Shown here: positions 16,989 through 26,126 of the stretch, piece after piece
Numbering within the stretch: position 1 is the first letter of the stretch
Layout: each line of letters starts with the position of its first letter
Program-made: the position numbers and the translations under genes
From: Desulfurispira natronophila
Lineage (GTDB): Bacteria > Chrysiogenota > Chrysiogenetes > Chrysiogenales > Chrysiogenaceae
Assembly: GCF_014203025.1 (NCBI RefSeq)
Contig: NZ_JACHID010000001.1
Span: forward strand, 248,001-312,000
Direction: 5' to 3'
DNA: 64,000 nucleotides
The notes under the pieces: model-generated
Database searches by the model: none
What the model was told of the DNA's origin: nothing
What the model saw: the letters and a program-made list of their open reading frames with translations, nothing else

Positions 16989-17969
16989 ATGAAATCCATT
17001 TCCTTTGCCCTGATCACCAGTCTGCTGATTCTTAGCTCTCTCATTATCGGCTGTGCTCCCGCACAGGTGAACCTCTTTCCCCGTCATACGGACCCGCTGC
17101 GTGAACAGGTACTGGAGGGACATCACAGCGACAAGGTGTTGGTGATTCCCGTTCAGGGCTTTATTTCCAGCACTCCCCAGGAGGGGCTTTTTACCGACAA
17201 GCCCAGTATGGTACAGGAGGTAGTAGCCCATCTGAACAAGGCTCGTGGAGACAGCAACATCCGGGCATTGGTTCTGCTCATTGACAGTCCCGGTGGCACC
17301 AGTGTTGACAGTGATATCCTCTATCATGAGATTCGCCGCTTTCGCCAGCAGACCAATGTGCCGGTTGTGGCGGTCATGCTGGGTGTAGCGGCATCGGGCG
17401 GCTATTACATCAGTCTGCCAGCGGATGTGATCATTGCTCATCCGGGTACGATAACCGGCTCGGTGGGAACCATATTTGTTCGCCCCAAAATCCATGAGCT
17501 GCTGGATAAGATAGGTGTGGAGGCCAAGGTAACGGTCTCCGGAAACCACAAGGACATCGGCAGTCCCTTTCGCCCTGACAGTGGTGAGGAGGAAGCGATT
17601 CTGCAAAGTATGGTAGATGAACTCAACAGCCAGTTTGTCAGGCGCGTGATTCGTCACCGAGAGCCTTCTGAGGAGGCACTGGAGACCATTTCCAGTGGAC
17701 GGGTTTTTACTGCCCGTCAGGCCAAGGAGCTTGCCATGATAGATGAAATTGGCTATTTGCCCGATGCCCTCAAACTGGCCAAGCTTATGGGTGAAGCTAA
17801 CCCAGCCGCCAGGGTGGTGGCATATCGCCGCTCACTCCACTCCAATGACAACCTGTACAACACCATGACCAATCGGAGCAGTAGTTTTCCACTAGTTGTT
17901 AAAACCCTTCCACGCAACCTTGCACCTCAATCTCCAGGTTTTTATCACTTGTGGATACCCTCAGTTTGA
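16989..17969 (+). CDS. sppA: Signal peptide peptidase SppA-like, lipoprotein (S49)
   Basis: 326 residues. The N-terminus has a lipobox LIIGC (about residues 17-21), unusual because SppA is normally anchored by a membrane helix. The S49 core shows SPGGTSVDSD, the catalytic serine in AASGGYYIS (about 136) and the general-base lysine in GNHKDIGSPFR (about 188), so the Ser-Lys dyad is complete. It is the short 36K form. Its role is degrading cleaved signal peptides or lipoproteins in the envelope. ATG 16989 is chosen over an upstream in-frame start because GGAG precedes it and it gives the clean lipoprotein signal. Confidence 0.87.
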   Translation: MKSISFALITSLLILSSLIIGCAPAQVNLFPRHTDPLREQVLEGHHSDKVLVIPVQGFISSTPQEGLFTDKPSMVQEVVAHLNKARGDSNIRALVLLIDSPGGTSVDSDILYHEIRRFRQQTNVPVVAVMLGVAASGGYYISLPADVIIAHPGTITGSVGTIFVRPKIHELLDKIGVEAKVTVSGNHKDIGSPFRPDSGEEEAILQSMVDELNSQFVRRVIRHREPSEEALETISSGRVFTARQAKELAMIDEIGYLPDALKLAKLMGEANPAARVVAYRRSLHSNDNLYNTMTNRSSSFPLVVKTLPRNLAPQSPGFYHLWIPSV

Positions 17970-18071
17970 CTGAAGTACTTTACTGCGATAATGTGCACTT
18001 TAATACAAAGATTCAGATAGCAAAGGCTATTTGAGGGCAATGAAACAGCGAAGAGAACGACACATATAAGA

Positions 18072-19622
18072 ATGTCAATTTTTGATATTCGCCTGAAAGG
18101 ATATCTTATTTCTACAACGATACTTATTAATCATCGAAGCTATGAAACTCGCCTGGCTTACCTTGAAAACAATGAACTTAGCGAAATCATGTTGGAGCGA
18201 CGACGCGAAAGCGGCGTTGTTGGGAATATTTATAAAGGTATAGTATCAAAGGTTTTGCCAGGTATGCAGGCAGCATTTGTTGATATTGGGCTCGAGCGTT
18301 CAGCTTTTCTTTATGTAGCTGATCTTGGCCCAGACCTTTTAAACAATGATAGCTACACTCTTCCCGATGAAATAGCCAAAGCTACTGTAGATGGCCAGGA
18401 CAAGTCCCGCAATGGCGACTACCCACCAATTGATCAATTTATAAGTGTTGGAGATGAACTCATTGTCCAGGTGGCAAAAGATCCTATTGCCAGTAAGGGT
18501 GCACGCATTACGACATATATAACACTACCAGGCAGGCACTTGGTGTTAATGCCGACTATTGAGCATATAGGTATTTCACGTCGGATCAGCAATGAGGCAG
18601 AACGAAGCCGATTACGAAAAACCCTCACTGAGATAAAACCTGAAGGAATGGGAGTTATAGCACGCACTGTTGCTGAACACCGTGAGATCGAAGATTTTAT
18701 TCATGATCGAGATTTTCTTGTCAATTTATGGCATATCGTAGAAAAGACAGCATCCAATAAAAAAGCACCAACACTACTCTATCAGGACCTTGATCTTATA
18801 CTCAAAACAATGCGAGATCTTTTTACTAGAGAAGTAGAGCGGGTATGTATAGATGACGAAAATGAATACCTGCGTTGTCGAGAGTTTGCCGCCAGGCTTG
18901 TTCCACAGCTACAGAATCGCATTGAGTTTTATCGAGACCAAGAGCCAATTTTTGATGCTTTTAATATCGAGGTAGAAGTCAATAAACTTGGTAACAAAAA
19001 GGTCTGGTTGAAGTCTGGTGGGTATATTGTAATAGACCAAACAGAAGCTTTGACAGCTATTGACATAAATACTGGTCGATATGTAGGTAAAAAAAACCTT
19101 GAAGATACTATATTGCAAACCAACCTGGAAGCAGCTCGTGAGATATGTTGCCAGCTACGTTTACGTAATATTGGTGGAATTATTATTATTGACTTTATCG
19201 ATATGGATCACGATGAAAATCGTCAACGAGTTTTGCAGGCACTTACTCAAGGACTGTCTCAGGATCGGGCAAAGACCAATATACTTCCAATAAGTGAGTT
19301 AGGACTGGTGGAAATGACCCGGAAGCGTGTTCGGGACAGTATAGGGCGTGTACTTCACGAACCATGTCACTACTGTGACGGTAAAGGACATCTAAAGTCA
19401 CCTCATACAGTATGCTACGAGATATTTCGCGAGATACAGCGTATCTCAGCCATATACCGAGGGAAAAAACTCTATGTTGAGGCCTGTGCTGAAGTAGCCG
19501 ACATCATGTTTTCCGAGGAAGCTGAGTATGTGGAAAAGCTGGAGCAGTTATTCTGCATCAAGCTGGTAATCAAATCCAACCCTCATTTTCACCAGGAGCA
19601 CTTTGAGATAGTTCCCTTGTAA
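18072..19622 (+). CDS. rng: Ribonuclease G/E family endoribonuclease
   Basis: 516 residues, RNase G size (no long RNase E tail). It has the N-terminal S1 domain (RRRESGVVGNIYKGIVSKV, AAFVDIGLERSAFL), the catalytic Asp regions ALTAIDINTGRYVG (about 328-341) and IIIIDFIDMDHDENR (about 370-384), and the zinc-link CHYC in place of the usual CPxC. It matures rRNA 5' ends and turns over mRNA. About 20 residues precede the family start (ILINHRSYETRLA), and the Shine-Dalgarno is weak, so the true start may be slightly downstream. AT-rich relative to both neighbours. Confidence 0.93.
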   Translation: MSIFDIRLKGYLISTTILINHRSYETRLAYLENNELSEIMLERRRESGVVGNIYKGIVSKVLPGMQAAFVDIGLERSAFLYVADLGPDLLNNDSYTLPDEIAKATVDGQDKSRNGDYPPIDQFISVGDELIVQVAKDPIASKGARITTYITLPGRHLVLMPTIEHIGISRRISNEAERSRLRKTLTEIKPEGMGVIARTVAEHREIEDFIHDRDFLVNLWHIVEKTASNKKAPTLLYQDLDLILKTMRDLFTREVERVCIDDENEYLRCREFAARLVPQLQNRIEFYRDQEPIFDAFNIEVEVNKLGNKKVWLKSGGYIVIDQTEALTAIDINTGRYVGKKNLEDTILQTNLEAAREICCQLRLRNIGGIIIIDFIDMDHDENRQRVLQALTQGLSQDRAKTNILPISELGLVEMTRKRVRDSIGRVLHEPCHYCDGKGHLKSPHTVCYEIFREIQRISAIYRGKKLYVEACAEVADIMFSEEAEYVEKLEQLFCIKLVIKSNPHFHQEHFEIVPL

Positions 19623-19742
19623 CAGGTCGTCAGTTACTGGAATTTTTTATTATCAATGTGTGGCTACAGGCTCGAAACTTACGTTCATTTGCCTCTTACT
19701 TTTGCTAATCATTTCTGAGTAAAATAAAATTGAGGAAATATT

Positions 19743-20795
19743 GTGTCCATGTTCAAGCCCCATATTAATCAAATGTCCCCTTACACTCCTCCGTTGGAGG
19801 GCCGCTCACAGTCCGGATGTCTTCTGCTGGATTTTAATGAGTCGGTGGTGAGCCCGCCATCTCAGGTGAGCGATGCCTTAAGTAGCTTCATTCACAGTAA
19901 CCGCTTGCAGGTCTACCCTGAGTATGGAAACCTGACTGAACTCATCGGCAACTATGCGCAAGTGCCGCCGGGGAGCTGCCTCTTTACCAATGGCTCTGAT
20001 CAGGCAATCGATATACTTATGCGCCTGGTGGTCAATCCCGGTGACAATGTACTTTTGCTCAGCCCATCTTTTGCCATGTTTGAGCAAGCGGCACAGCTGG
20101 AGGCGGCGCAGATTCATGAGATATCGTATAATCCCGACTTCAGTTTTCCTTATGCTGAATTTGAAAAAAACCTGGGTGCGACCAATATACGCCTGGCGGT
20201 TATTGTCAATCCCAACAATCCCACCGGAACGCCTGTTGACAGCGATTTTATTCAGGCCATGGTGAGCCGATTTCCCGATACATTTTTTATTGTTGACGAA
20301 GCGTATTACGAGTTTCACCGTGAGACATCATCTTCCCTGATTGCCGAGCATCGCAATGTGGCGGTTTTGCGTACCTTTTCCAAAGCATTTGCATTGGCGG
20401 CACTGCGAGTTGGTTACCTGCTGGGCCACTCCTCCCTGATTACTGAGCTGGAAAAAGTACGTGGCCCCTATGATGTCAATATGCTCGGCGCCGTCGGTGC
20501 CATGGCAGCACTTAAAGATCCCTCCTATGTTTCCCGCTATGCCGATGAGGTCATGAACCAGGCCAAGCCAATGCTGATTGCCTATTTGCAAAGCAAAGGG
20601 GTCGATGTGTATGCGGGGCGGGCGAATTTTTTACTCTTGCACTCCTCCGATCCCCCGTCCACTATGGACAGCCTGCGTCAGCAGGGGATTCTCGTACGTC
20701 GCGGCCGCAAAGTGGCTTCATCCATGGTGAGAATTACGGTGGGGCCGGTCAGTTGTGTGGAAAAATGTATTGAGGCGCTGGAAAAGTGCCTCTGA
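19743..20795 (+). CDS. hisC: Histidinol-phosphate aminotransferase
   Basis: 350-residue class I/II aminotransferase. It shows LDFNESVVSPPSQV, FTNGSDQAIDIL, VIVNPNNPTGTPV and the PLP lysine in RTFSKAFALAALRVGY (about 214). These are HisC-like, converting imidazole acetol phosphate and glutamate to histidinol phosphate in histidine synthesis; some homologues also use aromatic amino acids. No other his gene is adjacent. The start is GTG 19743 or ATG 19749, with GAGGAA just upstream of both. Confidence 0.85.
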   Translation: MSMFKPHINQMSPYTPPLEGRSQSGCLLLDFNESVVSPPSQVSDALSSFIHSNRLQVYPEYGNLTELIGNYAQVPPGSCLFTNGSDQAIDILMRLVVNPGDNVLLLSPSFAMFEQAAQLEAAQIHEISYNPDFSFPYAEFEKNLGATNIRLAVIVNPNNPTGTPVDSDFIQAMVSRFPDTFFIVDEAYYEFHRETSSSLIAEHRNVAVLRTFSKAFALAALRVGYLLGHSSLITELEKVRGPYDVNMLGAVGAMAALKDPSYVSRYADEVMNQAKPMLIAYLQSKGVDVYAGRANFLLLHSSDPPSTMDSLRQQGILVRRGRKVASSMVRITVGPVSCVEKCIEALEKCL

Positions 20796-21203
20796 CAGGC
20801 TTGCAGGCAGCTAGTGCAGTGTCACTGCTCAAATGTCGGTTGTTGTCGACCTTTGCCTGTGACAGGAAAACATTTAAGCCACCTGCTTCGCTAGACGAAA
20901 CAGCCGACAAAAAGGCAGACGGGAGAAGAAAACAAACAGGGATGGAGGGGATGAAAGGGATATGAAGGAAAGAACGAGAAGCCTTCCCTGATCCTGTTAC
21001 TCTTGCATCTTGTGGATTTCGTGATTTTTCGCGCTTTTCGTGGACTTGGATCAGGCCTTTTTCCACCCCCTGTATCCAGTTCATCCCTGTTTGATCCTGG
21101 CCTTTGTTTTTTCTGAAAACAAGCAGGTGGTGAAGTTTCCGTGTTGACGTAACACTAGAGTGAATGATTACATGACAAATACTGTTTTTGGAGTTAAACC
21201 TAT
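20796..21203. other. Long intergenic region with inverted repeat and phased TTTCGTG motifs
   Basis: 408 nt without a credible gene. CAAACAGGGATG (20933-20944) is exactly complementary to CATCCCTGTTTG (21082-21093). Between them are GTGGATTTCGTGATTTTTCG and CGCTTTTCGTGGAC, which repeat TTTCGTG/TTTTCGCG at a roughly 10-nt period, and two copies of TGATCCTG. The look is of a dispersed intergenic repeat or element remnant, not a regulatory leader. Confidence 0.5.
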
Positions 21204-21920
21204 ATGGACATAACCCTTTGGACGGCTTTTATCGCTGGCTTTCTTGCCTTTGTCTCTCCCTGCTTGCTGCCCTTGATTCCCGGGTATTTGTCATTTATTT
21301 CCGGCGGGGCAGCCCGCCTGGAGAATAATGACTTTGATCGCATGCAGGTATTTATGCGTTCAATCTGGTTTGTGCTTGGTTTCTCCACGATTTTTGTGCT
21401 GATGGGCGCATCCGCCACAGCCCTCGGTTTGGTGTTGCTTGAGCACCAGGCAATTCTGGCACGGGTAGCCGGTGTCGTTATCTTTCTCTTTGGTCTACAC
21501 TATGCTCGCATACTGCCCATCAAGTGGCTCTATTATGAGCGACGGGTTCATCTGAAAAAAGTCCCCACCGGCCCTTTGGGGGCTGTTCTCATGGGCTTTG
21601 CCTTTGCCCTGGGATGGACGCCGTGTATTGGCCCCATTCTGGCTGCCATACTGACCATCGCGGCGTCGCGGGAAACAATTTTCGACGGTATGATCCTCTT
21701 GTCGTTCTTCTCAGCCGGCATGGGAATTCCGTTTATTCTGTGCACGCTGCTCATAGGGCAGTTTCTCAAAGTGCTGCGTCACACCGGGCGCACCATGCGC
21801 ATAGTAGAAATTGTCAGTGGTCTGTTGCTCATGGGCATAGGGATTATGATCTTCACCGGTTATATGGGTTATATCGCGGCTTGGCTGATGGAGGTATTCC
21901 CCAGCCTTGCCACCATTTAA
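21204..21920 (+). CDS. ccdA: CcdA-type transmembrane thiol-disulfide carrier
   Basis: 238 residues, about six membrane helices. The redox cysteines are C20 in VSPCLLPLIPGYLSF (helix 1) and the Cys of GWTPCIGPILA (about 140, helix 4). CcdA passes electrons from cytoplasmic thioredoxin to periplasmic thiol proteins, mainly for cytochrome c maturation. No cytochrome c biogenesis partner is adjacent. The closest redox partner in the window is the VKOR-thioredoxin protein about 3 kb away. Confidence 0.92.
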   Translation: MDITLWTAFIAGFLAFVSPCLLPLIPGYLSFISGGAARLENNDFDRMQVFMRSIWFVLGFSTIFVLMGASATALGLVLLEHQAILARVAGVVIFLFGLHYARILPIKWLYYERRVHLKKVPTGPLGAVLMGFAFALGWTPCIGPILAAILTIAASRETIFDGMILLSFFSAGMGIPFILCTLLIGQFLKVLRHTGRTMRIVEIVSGLLLMGIGIMIFTGYMGYIAAWLMEVFPSLATI

Positions 21921-22093
21921 CTCGTTATAGTTTTATTAGCCACTGACAGAGTCACTTGTGGCAACCTGCACATTGCCATAAACCCGAATCCCCTGTAGTC
22001 TGTCAACACTGAGAATTTTGGAGTACTGTGAACGCGGCAGACAAAATGGAAGAGATGCTTTCAGTAGCCAGCTCATAGGGCAGGAGCGTACCA

Positions 22094-23437
22094 GTGGAAT
22101 CCAACATAAACATGGCCGAATTTGTCCAGGAATTTCAGGATGACGTCTGGGAAGACGCCTCTGTTGAAATTCTAGAAAATATGCATATTCAAGACATTGG
22201 CACTATATTATCCCGCGTACTCCCTGATGAGGCGATGCGCATACTGCAGATGTTGCCGCGCAAGCGATGGGTAGAGGTATTCCCCTATATTGCGCTGGCT
22301 CGTCAGACAGAACTGCTGGAGCTACTGCGGGTCAAAGATGGCCGCTATATCCTCACACATCTCTACCCTGATGATCGCACAGCACTGCTGGAACAGCTGA
22401 CACCTGAGCAGCTGGAGAGCTTTCTGCGACTGATGAGCACCGAGGATGTAAAGCTCGCACTGAAACAGCTGGGTTATCCCGATGAGAGTGTGGGTCGTCT
22501 CATGAACACCCACTTTGTAGCCGTCAAGGCTCACTGGACGCTGAAGCATGCTCTTGAGTATATTCGTGCTCACAGCCTGCGGGGTGAGACGGTCAACACC
22601 ATTTTTGTCATAGACCGTGAGCGACGCCTGAAAGACGCCATTGAGTTGCGGGACTTTCTCCTCGGTGATCTTTCTGACCGGGTTGAAAGTATCATGGAAG
22701 ACAGCGCCATTTCCATAGGTGCCTCTGAAGACCGGGAAGAAGCCGTGCGCCTTATCAAGCACTACGACATTGAAGTCCTGCCCGTCGTCGACCACCACCA
22801 GGTACTCCTAGGTATAGTGACGGTCGATGATGTGCTGGATGTTGCGGAGCAGGAAGCTACCGAAGACTTTCACAAGATGGGGAGTGTCGGCGTCCTTGAC
22901 CTGAGCCTCTCTGATGCTTCTCCCGCTCTTCTCTACCGCAAACGAGTTGGCTGGCTGGTGCTTCTGACCTTTGTCAATATCTTCAGCGGAGCCGGTATAG
23001 CTTATTTCGAAGCCACTATAGAAGCAGTAATAGTTCTGGTGTTCTTTTTACCTTTGATTGTCGCCAGCAGTGGTAACGCCGGTGCACAGTCTGCCACCCT
23101 TATGGTGCGGGCTCTGGCCACCGGTGATGTGCAGAGTCGCGATTGGTTGCGCATGTGGGGCAAGGAGCTACTGGTCTCTGTCGGGCTGGGTGTCACCATG
23201 GCTTTGGCTATTAGCTGGATAGGCGTTTGGCGAGGAGGAGCGGATGTGGGCCTAGTGGTCGCATTGGCCATGTTTTGTGTGGTAATTATGGGCAGTATGG
23301 TGGGCATGTTGCTGCCGTTTATACTCAGTCGATTTAAGCTCGACCCCGCTACAGCCAGTGCCCCTCTCATAACTTCTATTGCAGACGTCGTTGGAATTAT
23401 TATCTACTTTACCATAGCTACAACGTTCCTGTTGTAA
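22094..23437 (+). CDS. mgtE: Magnesium transporter MgtE
   Basis: 447 residues. Order: N-terminal helical MgtE_N domain (about 1-125), two CBS domains (about 130-255) acting as a Mg2+ sensor, then five membrane helices (about 280-447) with the signature VASSGNAGAQSATLMVRAL in the first transmembrane part. It imports Mg2+ and closes when cytoplasmic Mg2+ is high. It starts at GTG with GGAG about 8 nt upstream. No M-box riboswitch was recognised in the 173-nt leader. Confidence 0.94.
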   Translation: MESNINMAEFVQEFQDDVWEDASVEILENMHIQDIGTILSRVLPDEAMRILQMLPRKRWVEVFPYIALARQTELLELLRVKDGRYILTHLYPDDRTALLEQLTPEQLESFLRLMSTEDVKLALKQLGYPDESVGRLMNTHFVAVKAHWTLKHALEYIRAHSLRGETVNTIFVIDRERRLKDAIELRDFLLGDLSDRVESIMEDSAISIGASEDREEAVRLIKHYDIEVLPVVDHHQVLLGIVTVDDVLDVAEQEATEDFHKMGSVGVLDLSLSDASPALLYRKRVGWLVLLTFVNIFSGAGIAYFEATIEAVIVLVFFLPLIVASSGNAGAQSATLMVRALATGDVQSRDWLRMWGKELLVSVGLGVTMALAISWIGVWRGGADVGLVVALAMFCVVIMGSMVGMLLPFILSRFKLDPATASAPLITSIADVVGIIIYFTIATTFLL

Positions 23438-23658
23438 ATAGAAAGTTTGTCTCAAGCATAAGACCAAAAAATTATGATATATTCAGCCGAAGTATCATGT
23501 CGAGGGAACTATTTGATAGTTGAGTTACACAGTGTGGTAAAAAACAATAGCCATTTAAATGACAAATACTGTCATTGAGCGTAAAGCCTTCGCAATTATG
23601 CAAATTTTAATTTATTTTTTAAATATACAAACAAATGAAATTTCCACAAAGGTGAAAT

Positions 23659-24462
23659 ATGTCAGCAAAAACATCAATCCCCGAAGGTATTTGGATCAAG
23701 TGTAAAAGCTGCAAAGACACAATATACAGTAAAGACTTTCACGACAATTTGTACGTTTGTCCCAAGTGCGATTTTCATGATCGTCTGACCGCTATGGAGC
23801 GCATCCAAACCCTGCTTGATGAAAATAGTTTTGTAGAATACGACGCTAACCTGGGCCCCGTAGACGTATTGGAGTTTAATGACTCCAAATCCTACAGTAA
23901 GCGCATAGAAGAGACACAATCTAAACTTGGCACCAAAGATGCGATAGTATGTGGTCAAGGGGAGTTGCTGGGTCACAAGGTAGAAGTGAGTGCCTTTGAT
24001 TTCTACTTTATGGGTGGCAGCATGGGGAGTGTTGTGGGAGAGAAAATCACCCGCAGTATAGAGCGAGGCATCGCCTCCAATATGCCGGTCATTATTATAT
24101 CGTGCTCTGGTGGAGCACGCATGCAGGAATCGACCCTGAGCCTCATGCAGATGGCCAAAACATCAGCAGCCCTCCAGGAGCTGGGGCGTAAAGGTATTCC
24201 CTATATCAGCGTTCTCGCAGATCCTACCACCGGTGGGGTAACCGCATCATTCGCCATGCTCGGCGACCTCAATATCGCTGAGCCCAATGCCTTGATAGGC
24301 TTTGCCGGTCCGCGGGTCATAGAGCAGACCATTCGTCAAAAACTTCCCCAGGGCTTCCAGCGCGCTGAGTTTCTTCTTGAGCATGGCATGCTGGACATGG
24401 TGCTTCATCGCAAAGAACTGCGCCCAAAAATTGCTCAGTCACTGGAGCTGCTCGGTTTTTGA
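23659..24462 (+). CDS. accD: Acetyl-CoA carboxylase carboxyltransferase subunit beta
   Basis: 267 residues, slightly short of the usual 285-300. An N-terminal Cys4 zinc ribbon (C15, C18, C34, C37) precedes the crotonase-type carboxyltransferase domain (GGSMGSVVGEKITRSIE, CSGGARMQES, ADPTTGGVTASFAMLGD). With AccA it moves the carboxyl group from biotin to acetyl-CoA to make malonyl-CoA. folC, its common neighbour, is absent. A GGTGAAAT region precedes the ATG. Confidence 0.95.
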   Translation: MSAKTSIPEGIWIKCKSCKDTIYSKDFHDNLYVCPKCDFHDRLTAMERIQTLLDENSFVEYDANLGPVDVLEFNDSKSYSKRIEETQSKLGTKDAIVCGQGELLGHKVEVSAFDFYFMGGSMGSVVGEKITRSIERGIASNMPVIIISCSGGARMQESTLSLMQMAKTSAALQELGRKGIPYISVLADPTTGGVTASFAMLGDLNIAEPNALIGFAGPRVIEQTIRQKLPQGFQRAEFLLEHGMLDMVLHRKELRPKIAQSLELLGF

Positions 24463-24540
24463 TCGTCAGCTTGCAAAGAAGTTGAGTGAATGTCAATAGG
24501 ACGTGAACGGTAACCAGCTTTTTGGTAAGGAGATGAGCTG

Positions 24541-24960
24541 ATGAGCAAAGAAACCCTTATATCCTACCTGAACAAACAGCTGCACTCTGAGTATCAGGCT
24601 ATGCACACTTATATGTATCACGCAGCAACACTACAGAATGAAGAACTGGCTGCTGCGCTGCGTGAGTTTTGTCGCGAAGAGCAAAATCATGCCATTATGC
24701 TCATGGATCTTATTGAGCATATGGGAGGCGTCCCGGAGGCAAGCTGTGAAGTAAACGTGGACCAGGAGGATGATATACTCTCGTCACTGGTGATGAGTAT
24801 TGCTGAGGAAGATTCAGCAGTACAAATGTACACTATGATTCGCGATCTGATGGAAACTCCAGCACAGCGAACCATTATTGAAAGCACTATTGCTGAAGAA
24901 AAGCGCCACCATGCCGTGCTTCAGGATTTGCTTGCGAAAGCCAAAAAACAGATGTTTTAA
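24541..24960 (+). CDS. Ferritin-like diiron protein
   Basis: 139-residue four-helix bundle. Diiron ligands fit E17 (SEYQAMHTY), E47/H50 (EEQNH), E90 (EEDSA) and E120/H123 (EEKRHH). The spacing is closer to bacterioferritin and rubrerythrin-like proteins than to classic ferritin. There is no haem-binding Met and no rubredoxin domain. Likely iron storage or peroxide/oxygen detoxification, not decidable from sequence. A GGAGATGAGCTG stretch precedes the ATG. Confidence 0.83.
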   Translation: MSKETLISYLNKQLHSEYQAMHTYMYHAATLQNEELAAALREFCREEQNHAIMLMDLIEHMGGVPEASCEVNVDQEDDILSSLVMSIAEEDSAVQMYTMIRDLMETPAQRTIIESTIAEEKRHHAVLQDLLAKAKKQMF

Positions 24961-25068
24961 CTTTCTGCTAAAATGGCATTAACTGCGAACAACGCCACAG
25001 ACGAGGGTTTTTCAGCAGGAAGTTTATGGTATGGCAACTTTAGCCTATAACACACCACAAGGTAATAA

Positions 25069-26115
25069 TTACTGCTGCTGATTGTTTTCTTCCTGATCAC
25101 AGTCCTCAGGGGCGCCAAAAAGTGCGCAGCCCTGCTGGAAGTCCACGGAGCCACTGCGCTCGCTACTCCCACCCCATATTGACTGCATTGACTGATTGAA
25201 TGTGCTGCTCCCCCCACCAGAAGGTGAGGGTAAAAAAGCATCTGGTTCAGGGTCGGTGACTTCAGGTTGAACTTCCCGCACAACCTCTACCGGTACCACT
25301 GTTGGCGCAATGACAAGGGGAACACTGGCTTTGCCCATGCGGGCCAGGGCCATGGTATTGGATGCAACGCGGATGCGATCTGTAAGGTTCATTGGCGGCA
25401 CATCTTCAGGTGTGTTGCCAGCAAAGATTTCCATAAAGGCTTCATGGTCATTGATGCCGCTGCGGATCTGCTGCAGGTAGTAGGCGATGGCTTCGCGTTC
25501 ACTGTCGTCCTTGGAAATAACGTAAAAAGCTGATTGGCGCAGAACATTGCTGTCGGATGCTATCTGTCTTACCAGTTCGCGGCAGGCCGGACAGTCGGGT
25601 GAAACGAAGACTTGCACAGGGGCATCTGGCTGACCGTACAGTGCCCAGGGCTCGAGGTAGAGCTCTTTGGCTACGGCAAAGCCGACAATGACAAAGAAAA
25701 AAAACCACAGAAGCAAGATACCGTAGTAGAACCAGCTGCGTAGCCATGGCAGCATCAGTAGTGCGGCGAGGGCGATAAGGCCAAGCAGCAAAGCCACTAC
25801 CATACAGCTGGCGCATGGCCAATAAAGATACTGATAGATTAAAAATGCAGTATCTATTATCAGCGCACTAACAATGACGACAGCCAGTAGAGCCGAGCTG
25901 AAAAAGCGCGGATACACAAGTGCCAATATGAATATACCGGTAAATGCTGCGAAGCCAAAATAATAAAAAGAAATACCAAACAGTGAGTAGTCACTGTAAA
26001 TCTTACAACCTTGCGTGACACAAGCGATATCAAGTCCAAAGGCATTGAGCAGAGAAAAAATTGCTCCTGCTAAACTAAGTGCGATAATGCTCCAACGTCC
26101 AATGCCTTTTGCCAT
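25069..26115 (-). CDS. VKOR-family protein fused to a thioredoxin-like domain
   Basis: 348 residues. The N-terminal part has four to five membrane helices with the vitamin K epoxide reductase signature: loop cysteines C32 and C37, a conserved Ser (S41) and the active CxxC (C101, C104 in YWPCASC). After another helix comes a thioredoxin-like domain with CPAC (C175-C178 in VSPDCPACREL), and then a low-complexity Pro/Ser/Gly-rich tail. Such fusions oxidise periplasmic disulfide-forming partners using quinone. It starts 11 nt after carB on the same strand, so it is probably co-transcribed. Convergent with the ferritin-like gene. Confidence 0.85.
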   Translation of the reverse strand: MAKGIGRWSIIALSLAGAIFSLLNAFGLDIACVTQGCKIYSDYSLFGISFYYFGFAAFTGIFILALVYPRFFSSALLAVVIVSALIIDTAFLIYQYLYWPCASCMVVALLLGLIALAALLMLPWLRSWFYYGILLLWFFFFVIVGFAVAKELYLEPWALYGQPDAPVQVFVSPDCPACRELVRQIASDSNVLRQSAFYVISKDDSEREAIAYYLQQIRSGINDHEAFMEIFAGNTPEDVPPMNLTDRIRVASNTMALARMGKASVPLVIAPTVVPVEVVREVQPEVTDPEPDAFLPSPSGGGSSTFNQSMQSIWGGSSERSGSVDFQQGCALFGAPEDCDQEENNQQQ

Positions 26116-26126
26116 AGCGCTTTTCC

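Noticed and set aside
21921-22093. Possible M-box Mg2+ riboswitch ahead of mgtE
   Set aside because: The leader lacks the conserved M-box core and has only one weak GCCAC/GTGGC pair.
24495-24515. CGTGAACGGTAACC resembling a MITE right end
   Set aside because: Only 11 of 14 bases match and no left terminus or duplication accompanies it.
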